From positions 1 through 64,000 of the forward strand of contig CAZUDV010000016.1 of NCBI GenBank assembly GCA_964619555.1: 64,000 nt of DNA, read 5' to 3'. Origin of the DNA: JAGOPY01 sp964619555. GTDB lineage: Bacteria; Bacteroidota; Bacteroidia; Bacteroidales; JAGOPY01. Positions 33,747 to 43,445 of the stretch are shown here, piece by piece. Position 1 is the first letter of the stretch; the number at the start of each line of letters is the position of its first letter. The notes below the pieces were generated by a model. That model did not search any database and was not told the DNA's origin. It was given only the letters and a program-made list of their open reading frames with translations. A program made the position numbers and the translations under genes.

Positions 33747-36700
33747 TTAATTTTTAATGATCCTGACAAAGTAATGCCGGTTTTCGTCAAAGATTTTCAG
33801 CATGTAGATTCCTTTTGAGAGGTTTGAAAGATCTATGTCGATGCCTGGCGAACCATTTACAGAACCAGACAGGGCCACCTGTCCGAACACAGAATAAGCA
33901 ATGAAATTCGCCGATGGATCCAGTGGGCCGTAAACCTCCACTTTCAAGTGGTCCGTCACCGGATTGGGGAATGCCCGGGCAGCGTTTCTCAGCAACAGTA
34001 CAGCGCCTGACCGTTCATGGTCTTTATTATCGAAACCCCTGGCAATGATCGTAAAGAAATAGGTTCCATCCGGCGCTTCAGCGCCACCTGTCGTTTTACC
34101 ATCCCATTTTCCGACCAGGTCATTGATTTCATAAACCTTATTCCCCCACTGGTTGTATATGTTAGCTTTAAGCTCCCTCACCGCCGTGGTCCTGATCTCG
34201 AAAAAGTCGTTATAGCCATCTTCATTTGGCGTAAAAACGGTATTGTAATCGATGGTCACGATGACATCCACAAAGATCTCAACGGTATCTCTTTCCGTGC
34301 AATAATCAGGATGTCCGCTCATCACTTCCAGGATCACTTCATGCGTTCCGTACTCCACGAATGTGAAAGCCGGCGACCGGCTCGTATCGGGATAGATCAC
34401 ATCGCCTTCAGGAAAATACCAGGTCCAGTTCACGGGATCATTGGCTGTAAAACCGAACTGAACTGCCAGGGGTGTCAATCCCGACAATGGGCTGGCTTCT
34501 ATCCGGGGGTTTAAGTAAACAGTGGATTGAGCAATGATAGTATCCGTAACGGAGCAGTTTTCAGAATCCTCCACTCGGGCTACATAAACACCAGACGTGA
34601 GGGAGGGGATATTATAATTGTCGACTTGGGTTTCGTTTAAATAAACTTTATAGGGCGGGTATCCCCCGGATGGAATGAGTTCAAGGCTCCCGGAATAATC
34701 CCCGAAGCAGATTTCATTGACGAGGTTATAAGCCAGGGAAAGTCCCTGGAAATTCGGATCGATGTAGACGGATTCGGTGATGTAACCATAGCACCCGGCA
34801 TTGGAGTATGCCCGAAGAGTGACGTCGTAATAACCGGGTTGCAGAAAGGCATGCACCGGATTTTGCTCGGTGGAAGTTTCACCGTCGCCGAACAGCCATT
34901 CGAAGCTCTCAATGGTATAAGGCGAAACAACGGTGGCACTTCCGGTGAAATTGACTGTCCAGCCGGTGCAGAAATTATCATATCCCATCGACACTACCGG
35001 AGAAGGTTTCGTATAGCGCCAGGCATTGAGTGTATCGTTGTTGATGTTATCGTCGAGCGTATTGATCAGCCAGATCTTGAAGAGATATTCGCCTTCGGCG
35101 GAAATATTCTCTATCGTATTGAATGTGTGAATGATATCCCCATAAACAGGGCCCGGGATCGTATCCAGGTGCACCGGCCCATCGTCCAGCCGGTAAGCGA
35201 TCTTCAGCTCGCTGAAGGGCACATCGCCGAACATCTTGATGAGCACCGTCACGCTGTCGGTATCATCGTGATAACATTCCAGCGTCGGGCTGAGCAATTC
35301 AAGTATACCGTAATCCACGGTAAATTCCACGCAACCGACATCCGGGGCCTGGGCAAAGCGCACTTTCCCGTCAATGTCGGTGGTGATTCCCGGGACGGGT
35401 ATCCCGGCGCCGTTGAGTGCCCGCTGGAACGGCAACGGTATCGTATCGCCCTTGAAGTATGGATTGACCACACCGGAGTTGGCATCCCCGTTCACCGCCG
35501 TACCCCATTCGAAAAGGCTGGTGTAGGTGGTATTCCCGATGCGACCTACTATTCCGGTGGGATGGTAATAATCGTTATAATCAGAGAAAAATCCGGTGAC
35601 ATCCGTGCCTAAATGTACCGGAACACCATAGGTGCGAACATTCAGGATGTTATTCCTGGAAGATACCTCGCTGACGTCGGTCAGGTACAGACCTTTGCTC
35701 TTGCTTTGCGGATCCTGGTTGGTCACATTGACACTGTTATAGATCACCCTGCAGGTATCTACCTGCTGAAGGTTGATCCCCAGGACCGGGCCGTTGCCCA
35801 GGGTATGGACGAAATTGTTGACAACCTCAACTCCCGTTTGATTCTGAACCAGGATCCCACTGGTACCTTCCGGTGAATTCTGATGGCTCCGGATATTGGT
35901 CAGGCGGTTGGCGGAAATTCTCAGGAAATGGCCTCCGCCGCCGGCATAAATCCCATCGTGGGAATTGTCGATGAAGTTTCCCTGGATTTCCACGCTGTCC
36001 GCTGCATTGATGAAAACAGCGCGGTAACTGTTCTCAATATGATTATCCATTACACTGATCTTACCGGTGCCGCTGTTGATCCGTAGCAACGTGCTTCCTC
36101 TCAGGGGATTTCCTTTGATACGATTCCGTGTGATATCGATATGGCTGGTCCCGTTCCCTTCGATATTGATGGCTGCCGACTTGTTATCAGGGCAATCGAA
36201 CCGGTTATCCTGAATGATGATCCTCTGGCTTATATCAGAAACTTCAACTCCGAAATCAGATTCTTTAAGGGATTGAATCGCGCAATTCCGTATGACGATA
36301 TCTTCAACTCCGCTAAGTAATACCGCGACATTGGCTATGCTGTTCGCCGAACCGGTCGCCAGGCCAAGGTTAATAAAGCTGACAAACCGGGTGCCTTCCA
36401 GGAGAAGCAGGGATTCTCCCTGGGTGGCTCCCGGAAGGATTTTCAGGAGGACAAGCGAACTGTCACCGCTTTCCCCTCTGAAAGTGATGGTATTGGAGGA
36501 TGAAGATCCCCGGATATCGCCCAGCGTAAGCCTTTCATAGTAAATCCCGTCGCGGATGAGGAATATTACGGCACAATCGATACCGGCGCCATTGAGCACG
36601 GTCACTGCATCCCCGACGGTGTTGAAATCGGGAGCATCCCCGCCGATGGTATAGGTGCCGCACAACGGGGCTGCCAGGTTCCGGCCGTAAGCCGTATCAT

Positions 36701-39700
36701 TGGCATGGTTGCAATCCGGATTGCCGTTCGGATCACTGGCCCAGACCAGGATTTCATAGAGCCTGCCGGATTGGAAGGTATATTCCCCGATCTGGACCTC
36801 AGCATTCCCGGCTACTGCCAGGTTGCCTGACCAGTTGAATACGGTCTGATCCTGCCCGTTCACCTGCCAGTTGATCCGGGCAGATGTAAGCGCGGAAGTA
36901 CCCTGGTTCTGAAGCTGAACGATGACCGGCAGGGTTCCGGAAGATAATGGATTGGCCGGACTGACGAGGGTATTGATACCGGCATCCGACTGGCAGGGAT
37001 CGTATTCCCTGGCTCCGATATCCGGTTTTGCAGGATCCCGAAGCGTTCCGTCTATATCAGTCGTAATGCCCGGAACCGGGTCCCCGGCATTGTTAAGCAG
37101 GGCCTGATTGATGGACAGGTTTGTTTCTGTTGTGAAGAACGGCAAGACCGAAACGGAATTTTCATCATTATTCACGGAATCTGCCCACACCTCCAGGTCT
37201 GTATAGCGTCTGCCCTTGTAATACCCGATAGTCTTGTCGGTGCTGTAATAATCATTCCTGTCGAGATCGATTTCCTGGCCGGGATTGATGATATTGACGG
37301 GAGTTCCCGGGTTCACCAGGCTGAAGATGTTGTTAAGGGCCGCAAATCCGTTGCTATTCCCTGCAACCAGGAACCCGGTGCACCTTGCCTGGGGGTCCGT
37401 ATTGCCGATGTTAACACTGTTGAAATGAATCTTCCCAAAGGTAATATTCTGTGACCGGATACCATGCACGGGGCCATTACCGGTGGTATGGATAAAATTG
37501 TTGAAGACCTCAATGTTTACTGAATTCTGCAGGTTTATCCCGGCCGTTCCTTCCGTGACATTTTCCAGGCTCTTGATATAGGAAAGGCGGTTAGCGCTGA
37601 CACGGATGACGCTGCAAAAATTATCGACGAAAATACCGTAATTGGAGTTTACGATGGTATTGCCTGTAACATCGACACTATCTGCACCTACAAGGTGAAC
37701 GGCCTGGTAACATCGTTCCAGGTGGTTGGCGGAGATATTCACCGAACGTGTATCGCTGCCAATTCGCACTGTTGTGTAATTGTAATCTGTGGCGCCAAGG
37801 ATGAAATTACCCGTTATCTGGATATTCCGTGTGCTGTTATCCGCCACATTGACAGCCATGGCCCTTCCATTTTTACAATCGATATAATTATCCCTTACAA
37901 TGATCCCATTGCTCTGATCCAGGATCCCGATCCCGAGATCGGATTCCCTGGGCAGGTCGATCAGGCACCTTTCAATGGTAATATTGGATGCCCCTGAAAG
38001 GATCACGGCGTTATTATCGAAGCTCTGGTCAGATCCCGTGAACAATCCCAGTTCCCTGAAAGTCAGATTTGCCGTGCCGTTCAAAGTGACCATGGTGGTG
38101 AACTTAGGGGCATTCAGCGGGATATGGATCACTGCTTTGGAACTGTCACCGCTTTCCGAACGAAATGTTATCGTATTAGTTAGCGATGATCCGGCAATGG
38201 CACCCAGGGTGAATTGTTCTTCATAAACGCCATCCCTGATCACAAATTCCACCGGGCAGGATACGCCGGCAAGGTTAAGAACATTGATGGCCTGTGAAAT
38301 GGTGGGATAGTCCGGAGAGGCCCCTCCTATGGTATAGACTCCGCAGAGCGGAGTTGCCAGTTCACTGCTGGCAATGGTATCATTGATGACATTGCAGTCG
38401 GTTGTACCGTTCGGATCAGAGGTCCGGGCCTGGATGATATAGACCTCGCCGGGCTGGAAAAGATACGTCCCGATCTGCACTTCTTCATTGGCACCGGCTG
38501 GCAGGTTCCCATTCCAGGAATACTGGGTCTGAGTGGCATCATTTACCTTCCAGTTGATTTTTACCGAATTCAGGGCCTGGTTCCCCTGGTTCTGCAATAA
38601 TACTTTAACTGGCAGATTGCCCGTAACCAGGGGATTCTGCGGCGCGGTTACGGCATTGATGCCCGCATCGACATTACATGGTGTGTATTCCCTGGCGCCG
38701 ATATCAGGTGAGACCGGATTTCTCAAGGTGCCGTCAATATCGGTCGGAATGCCGGATACAGGTATCCCTGCATTGTTCAGAACGGCCTGGTTAATAGACA
38801 GATCGGTGTCATTGGTGAAAAAAGGAATGACCGACACCGATTCCTGGTCCTGGCCGGTAGCGGTGATCCACTCCTGCAACCCGGTGAAATATTTGCCGTT
38901 GTAAAATCCCAGGTTCAGTTCATGATTGTAATAATCATTCCGGTCAAGGTCAAGTCCCGGGGTGGGCTGTGCAATATAAACAGGCGTTCCGGCATACTTC
39001 ACATTGAAAATATTGTTGTAGGCAATGATGTCGTGACTGGAAGTGATGCTGAATCCTTTACCGGCTTTCTGCAAGTCGGTGTTGGTGATGTTAACGCTGT
39101 TGAAGTGGATAGCACATCCGGTGGATTTGATGATGTCTATGCCAGTGACCGGACCGGTACCTGTGGTTTGAATGAAGTTATTGAAGATGGCGGTTGTGCC
39201 GGCTTCATTCACGGTGATACCGGCGGTCCCCTCAGGTTCATTCGGATGGCTCTTTATCCCGGTCAGATGATTTTCCGAAATCCTGACAGCCGAGCACAGG
39301 TCATCCACAAAAACACCATCGTTGGTATTTGTAATGTGATTCCCGCTGACCAGGGCACTATCGGTGCCTTCCAGGTATACCGCCCTGTAACAGCGTTCCA
39401 GGTAATTGTCCGTTATGGCGATCTGCCTTGTCCCGAATCCGGATCTTATGGTCACATAACCCCAGTCCTGTGCCCCTTCAACTCTATTATCATGGAAGCT
39501 TATCTCGCGCGTGCCGTTACCGGTCATATGCACGGAACCTGCCCGGCCACTGATCGATTTAAAACGGCTATGGCCGATATCTATGCGCCGGCTCGCTGCT
39601 TGTGCCAGGATGCCGTAATCCAGCTGATTATGACTTTCAAAATAGCATTTCCTGATCTCAATATCCTGGACGCCTTCCATCAATATGGCATTATTTGCAT

Positions 39701-40904
39701 AACTGACATCGGACCCGGTGAAGAATCCAAGCCCCTCAAATATTACATGATGGGCCCCTTCCATTCGGATCATGGGCTCATATTTGAGCGCACCCGGAGA
39801 AATCTGCAGGACTGCAGCAGTACTGTCGCCGCTTTCGGAGCGAAAAGTCACCGTATTGGAAGCGGATGAACCGGGGATATTTCTCAGGATGAACTGTTCC
39901 CGGTAAAGACCATCCCTGACCAGAAAAGTGATCGGGCAGGTGACACCGGCATCGTTCAGCACGGATGCAGCATCGGCGAAAGAATCGAAATCCGGATTGG
40001 ATCCGCCGATGGTATAGGTACCGCAAAGGGTGGTCTTAACATAAACCGAAATCGTATCATTGTAAGGATTGGGATCGGGCTGGCCATTGGGACTGGATTG
40101 CCAGATCTTTACCCTGACCGGGTCCTGGAAATTGAAGGATCCGATGACTACATTCTCCAGCACCTGCCCGAAACCCAGGGAACCTGTCCATGGAAACGGG
40201 GCTTGGGCTATTCCATCCACCGTCCAGTTAAAAGCGACGGAGCTGAGGGTGTTATAACCGAAATTCCCGAGTGTGACGGCAACATTATGGATTCCCGGCG
40301 CTACCGGGTTGATGGGATTATCCAATGATACCACACCCGCATCCAGCGGCAGGGAGGCATAGATACGTATATTATCGATAGCCCACCAGCCCTGGCTGTT
40401 TCCAGACCAGACAAAGCGGATCCTGGCATTCGTAATCCCACCGATGACCGAGGAAAGGTCAAGTATTTCGGAAGAAGGATTTTGTGAAGTGTTAGTAAAA
40501 GAGGCAACCTGCAGCCAGTCTGAGCCATTGTAGGCTTCAACCCTTCCGGAGGAGCCATTTCCCTGGACAAAAGCATGCTGGAAATTGAGCAGGATGAAAT
40601 TGCTGATGGAAGCGTCGAACTGCGGGCTTTCCAGGGATGCCGATTCGGGCGAGCCGTTGCCTGATACGGAATCCGCATCGAAGACGGCAAATGGTTCCGT
40701 TACCGGATAGTTGACCATGCGCTGGCCGGGATTGTCGAAATGCCACAGGTCCGTTGCAGTCCCTGATATCATGTCATTGGACCATCCGCCGGGCGGAGTG
40801 GTCCCGGAGGTTCCGCTGAAATCCTCATTGAGGATATACATCTGTGAAAATACAGGAAGACCGGAGAAAACCGGTATCAGGAGAAGGAGGAATAGCTTTT
40901 TCAT
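33747..40904 (-). CDS. Giant T9SS-exported surface protein with repeated beta-helix modules
   Basis: A 2385-residue protein with a signal peptide (1-20, VFSGLPVFSQ). Residues 30-190 form a jelly-roll-like domain. Three modules of about 560 residues then begin near residues 293, 853 and 1413 with LCGxYTIGG. Each holds a parallel beta-helix region (repeated NNFI, GNxITN-type rungs) and a CARDB-like domain (VKVLLQNQGNQALNSVKINW). Near 2000 and 2170 lie two PKD domains (FEWLFGDGETSTEQNPVHAF). The C-terminus has a CHU_C gliding-type domain (VFTPNEDGYNDFFEI, IYNQWGNKVYE, APDGTYFF) followed by a separate T9SS type A domain (FPNPVTDHLKVEV, LSKGIYMLKIF). It is probably a surface adhesin or polysaccharide-binding protein. 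The downstream genes supply the likely attachment partners. Confidence 0.9.
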   Translation of the reverse strand: MKKLFLLLLIPVFSGLPVFSQMYILNEDFSGTSGTTPPGGWSNDMISGTATDLWHFDNPGQRMVNYPVTEPFAVFDADSVSGNGSPESASLESPQFDASISNFILLNFQHAFVQGNGSSGRVEAYNGSDWLQVASFTNTSQNPSSEILDLSSVIGGITNARIRFVWSGNSQGWWAIDNIRIYASLPLDAGVVSLDNPINPVAPGIHNVAVTLGNFGYNTLSSVAFNWTVDGIAQAPFPWTGSLGFGQVLENVVIGSFNFQDPVRVKIWQSSPNGQPDPNPYNDTISVYVKTTLCGTYTIGGSNPDFDSFADAASVLNDAGVTCPITFLVRDGLYREQFILRNIPGSSASNTVTFRSESGDSTAAVLQISPGALKYEPMIRMEGAHHVIFEGLGFFTGSDVSYANNAILMEGVQDIEIRKCYFESHNQLDYGILAQAASRRIDIGHSRFKSISGRAGSVHMTGNGTREISFHDNRVEGAQDWGYVTIRSGFGTRQIAITDNYLERCYRAVYLEGTDSALVSGNHITNTNDGVFVDDLCSAVRISENHLTGIKSHPNEPEGTAGITVNEAGTTAIFNNFIQTTGTGPVTGIDIIKSTGCAIHFNSVNITNTDLQKAGKGFSITSSHDIIAYNNIFNVKYAGTPVYIAQPTPGLDLDRNDYYNHELNLGFYNGKYFTGLQEWITATGQDQESVSVIPFFTNDTDLSINQAVLNNAGIPVSGIPTDIDGTLRNPVSPDIGAREYTPCNVDAGINAVTAPQNPLVTGNLPVKVLLQNQGNQALNSVKINWKVNDATQTQYSWNGNLPAGANEEVQIGTYLFQPGEVYIIQARTSDPNGTTDCNVINDTIASSELATPLCGVYTIGGASPDYPTISQAINVLNLAGVSCPVEFVIRDGVYEEQFTLGAIAGSSLTNTITFRSESGDSSKAVIHIPLNAPKFTTMVTLNGTANLTFRELGLFTGSDQSFDNNAVILSGASNITIERCLIDLPRESDLGIGILDQSNGIIVRDNYIDCKNGRAMAVNVADNSTRNIQITGNFILGATDYNYTTVRIGSDTRSVNISANHLERCYQAVHLVGADSVDVTGNTIVNSNYGIFVDNFCSVIRVSANRLSYIKSLENVTEGTAGINLQNSVNIEVFNNFIHTTGNGPVHGIRSQNITFGKIHFNSVNIGNTDPQARCTGFLVAGNSNGFAALNNIFSLVNPGTPVNIINPGQEIDLDRNDYYSTDKTIGYYKGRRYTDLEVWADSVNNDENSVSVLPFFTTETNLSINQALLNNAGDPVPGITTDIDGTLRDPAKPDIGAREYDPCQSDAGINTLVSPANPLSSGTLPVIVQLQNQGTSALTSARINWQVNGQDQTVFNWSGNLAVAGNAEVQIGEYTFQSGRLYEILVWASDPNGNPDCNHANDTAYGRNLAAPLCGTYTIGGDAPDFNTVGDAVTVLNGAGIDCAVIFLIRDGIYYERLTLGDIRGSSSSNTITFRGESGDSSLVLLKILPGATQGESLLLLEGTRFVSFINLGLATGSANSIANVAVLLSGVEDIVIRNCAIQSLKESDFGVEVSDISQRIIIQDNRFDCPDNKSAAINIEGNGTSHIDITRNRIKGNPLRGSTLLRINSGTGKISVMDNHIENSYRAVFINAADSVEIQGNFIDNSHDGIYAGGGGHFLRISANRLTNIRSHQNSPEGTSGILVQNQTGVEVVNNFVHTLGNGPVLGINLQQVDTCRVIYNSVNVTNQDPQSKSKGLYLTDVSEVSSRNNILNVRTYGVPVHLGTDVTGFFSDYNDYYHPTGIVGRIGNTTYTSLFEWGTAVNGDANSGVVNPYFKGDTIPLPFQRALNGAGIPVPGITTDIDGKVRFAQAPDVGCVEFTVDYGILELLSPTLECYHDDTDSVTVLIKMFGDVPFSELKIAYRLDDGPVHLDTIPGPVYGDIIHTFNTIENISAEGEYLFKIWLINTLDDNINNDTLNAWRYTKPSPVVSMGYDNFCTGWTVNFTGSATVVSPYTIESFEWLFGDGETSTEQNPVHAFLQPGYYDVTLRAYSNAGCYGYITESVYIDPNFQGLSLAYNLVNEICFGDYSGSLELIPSGGYPPYKVYLNETQVDNYNIPSLTSGVYVARVEDSENCSVTDTIIAQSTVYLNPRIEASPLSGLTPLAVQFGFTANDPVNWTWYFPEGDVIYPDTSRSPAFTFVEYGTHEVILEVMSGHPDYCTERDTVEIFVDVIVTIDYNTVFTPNEDGYNDFFEIRTTAVRELKANIYNQWGNKVYEINDLVGKWDGKTTGGAEAPDGTYFFTIIARGFDNKDHERSGAVLLLRNAARAFPNPVTDHLKVEVYGPLDPSANFIAYSVFGQVALSGSVNGSPGIDIDLSNLSKGIYMLKIFDENRHYFVRIIKN

Positions 40905-41019
40905 GTCACACGATTAGTGCCGTAATCCGTTATACCCGATTTTTGCCCTGAAAGTTGCAAAAACGGCAGTGAGCAGATATTAATCGGTGATTAAAGGGAA
41001 AGTTATATCAAATTGACGA

Positions 41020-43434
41020 CTACTCCCACTTCACTGCATCCACGGGATCCGTGGTGGCGGCGCGGTAGGCCTGGTAGATTACGGTAACCAGGGCGATGGC
41101 CAGGGCGATAAGTCCGGAAATGATGAAGATCCACATGTAATCGAGAACCTCTATGCGGTATGCAAATGACTGCAGCCAGCGATCGACGAGATAGTACGAC
41201 ACGGGCCAGGCCAGGATGGTTGCGAGGAGCACCCACCTGGAAAATTCCCTGGAAAGCCGGTATAGCAAACCCGAAACGCTGGCCCCCAGCACTTTACGAA
41301 TTCCGATCTCCTTGGTCCGCTGCTCGATGCTGAAGAGCGCCAGCCCGAATAAACCCAGGCAGGCAATGAGCATGGCCAGAATGGTAAAGGTCACCAGCAG
41401 GTCAGCCATCTTTTGCTCCGACCTGTACAGGTCCTCGAATTCTTCCTTCATGAAATAATAATCAAACGGAAATGAATGTTCAATTTCCTCCCATTTCAGC
41501 CTCACCTGCTCCAGGCTTTTGTCAGGATCGCCCGGATGAAAACGAATAGCCAGGAAATCTGGCTTGTCGCGGTCCAGGACGATGATGGAAGGTTCGATCG
41601 CATCGTGCAGCGACTTGAAATGAAAGTCCTCCACCACGCCAACCACCGTGAAATAGGGGCGCGAAAGGCTGTCGCTCGCATCGCCAAAACTGTAGATCTT
41701 TTTGCCGAGAGGCTCCTCCCATCCCAGTTTTCTCACAAGCGCCTCGTTGATCACTGCAGCATTGGTATCGGTGCCGTACCCAGGCGACAATTGTCTTCCC
41801 TCCGTAAGTTTCATTCCCAATACCTCCATGAAGTCATAATCAGCCCGGAGGGTATAGAGTATCCAGGGGGACTTGCTGTCGACGCCCTCCGGCACATAAC
41901 CCATGCCATCCAGCGAACGGCCGGGCGTGGAGGAGGTCAGGCTGACCATTTTAACGGCCGGAAGGTTGCTGAATTCCGCCTTTAACACCTTTCCCTGGTC
42001 CTTCAAACGATCCGATTTCAAGGGAACGATCACCAGGTTCTCCTGGTCGAATCCCATCTTCTTCTGGCTAATATATTGCATCTGTTTGTAAATCAGCCAG
42101 GTGCTTATCAAAAGGGCGATGGAGATAGCAAACTGCAGCACCACCAGCAGATTTCTCAGGGCCGACCTTTTCATCCCTTTGTAAAGGTCGCCCCGGATAG
42201 CCCGGATGGGTTGAAAGGACGACAGCACAAAGGCAGGGTAAATGCCTGCGAGAAATCCAACCACTAAGGCAAGGAGCAAAGCGACCAGTATGGTGAAAGG
42301 ACGATGCAGGAATTCCCCCAGTTCAAGCCCGGTAAGATTTGAAAAGAAAGGCATCATGGCCTCCACCAGGGCAAACGCCAGCACCATTCCCATCAGGCTG
42401 AGAAGGAGCGATTCCCCGAGGAACTGCCATACCAGCTGGCCCCTGGTCGCCCCTGCCACCTTTCTCATGCCTACTTCACGGCTGCGTTTGGTAGAACGGG
42501 CTGTGGACAGGTTCATGAAATTTATGCAGGCTATTATAAGTATAAAGACTGCCACGGCTGAAAATATGTAAATATAGGAGATGCTGCTGTTGGGTTCCAG
42601 TTCGGCCATGAGGTTGGAGTGGAGATGGATGCCGGGCACCGGCTGCAGGTAGGGGACCATTTCAATGTCGTAAACATCTGCCGCCTCCCCGAAAGCGTCC
42701 CTTACGACCGTGGTGATCTTTTCCCCGAAAGCGGAGGCATCGGAACCAGGGTAAAGCCTGATGTAGGAATGCAGGAACAATGAGCCCCAGTTATCCACGT
42801 ACTGGCGGCTACCCTGTACGCTGATCAGGGTTGTAAGAGAGCCCAGCATGGAAAACTTCAGATGGCAATTGGAAGGGACATCTCCGAGCAGGCCCGTGAC
42901 TTTCATGCTGAATTCATCGTTCATCCTGACCATTTTTCCCATCGGGTCTTCGTCCCCGAAATATTTCCTTGCCATTTCCTGGGTGAGTACCAGGCTGAAG
43001 GGTTCACTCAGGGCAGTGGCCGGATCACCGCGTTCCAATTCAAAGGTAAAAACGTCGAAAAATGCCGTATCCACAAAGTACAGCCCCTCCACATAGAATT
43101 TCTTGTCATCCACGGAAAAGAAAACATTCTGTTCATACTTGTCGATACGGGTATAGGACTGTACCTCCGGGAAATTATTTTTCAGGGTAACCGGCAGGGG
43201 AGGCATTGAAACGGCCACATCGAAGAAATCTTCCGCAAACCTGCCTTTCACCGCAACCCGGTAAATATCTTCCGAATCTTTATGAAACTTGTCGTAACTA
43301 AGTTCATAGGCGATATAAGTAAAGATGATGATACAGGTTGCGATGCCAATGGTCAGGCCCAGCAGGTTGATAAACGAATATCCGCGGTATCTCCAGAAAT
43401 TCCGGAAAGTGGTCTTCAGGAAGTTTTTCAGCAT
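41020..43434 (-). CDS. FtsX-family ABC transporter permease (third in operon)
   Basis: An 804-residue permease with the MacB/FtsX layout repeated twice: a membrane helix near 20-40, a periplasmic domain, three helices around 280-440 with SREVGMRKVAGATRGQLVWQF, a second periplasmic domain, and three helices at the C-terminus with RTKEIGIRKVLGASVSGLL. Permeases of this type in Bacteroidota transmit mechanical force from a cytoplasmic ATPase across the membrane to export or extract substrates. It starts 11 bp downstream of the preceding permease. It has diverged clearly from its two paralogues in this operon. The substrate is unknown, and antimicrobial peptide or lipid efflux is the usual guess. 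Confidence 0.9.
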   Translation of the reverse strand: MLKNFLKTTFRNFWRYRGYSFINLLGLTIGIATCIIIFTYIAYELSYDKFHKDSEDIYRVAVKGRFAEDFFDVAVSMPPLPVTLKNNFPEVQSYTRIDKYEQNVFFSVDDKKFYVEGLYFVDTAFFDVFTFELERGDPATALSEPFSLVLTQEMARKYFGDEDPMGKMVRMNDEFSMKVTGLLGDVPSNCHLKFSMLGSLTTLISVQGSRQYVDNWGSLFLHSYIRLYPGSDASAFGEKITTVVRDAFGEAADVYDIEMVPYLQPVPGIHLHSNLMAELEPNSSISYIYIFSAVAVFILIIACINFMNLSTARSTKRSREVGMRKVAGATRGQLVWQFLGESLLLSLMGMVLAFALVEAMMPFFSNLTGLELGEFLHRPFTILVALLLALVVGFLAGIYPAFVLSSFQPIRAIRGDLYKGMKRSALRNLLVVLQFAISIALLISTWLIYKQMQYISQKKMGFDQENLVIVPLKSDRLKDQGKVLKAEFSNLPAVKMVSLTSSTPGRSLDGMGYVPEGVDSKSPWILYTLRADYDFMEVLGMKLTEGRQLSPGYGTDTNAAVINEALVRKLGWEEPLGKKIYSFGDASDSLSRPYFTVVGVVEDFHFKSLHDAIEPSIIVLDRDKPDFLAIRFHPGDPDKSLEQVRLKWEEIEHSFPFDYYFMKEEFEDLYRSEQKMADLLVTFTILAMLIACLGLFGLALFSIEQRTKEIGIRKVLGASVSGLLYRLSREFSRWVLLATILAWPVSYYLVDRWLQSFAYRIEVLDYMWIFIISGLIALAIALVTVIYQAYRAATTDPVDAVKWE

Positions 43435-43445
43435 CTTTCTTGCAA

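Noticed and set aside
33747..40904. Antisense reading frames up to 315 residues opposite the giant gene
   Set aside because: They mirror the codon pattern of the sense gene and lack recognisable domains.
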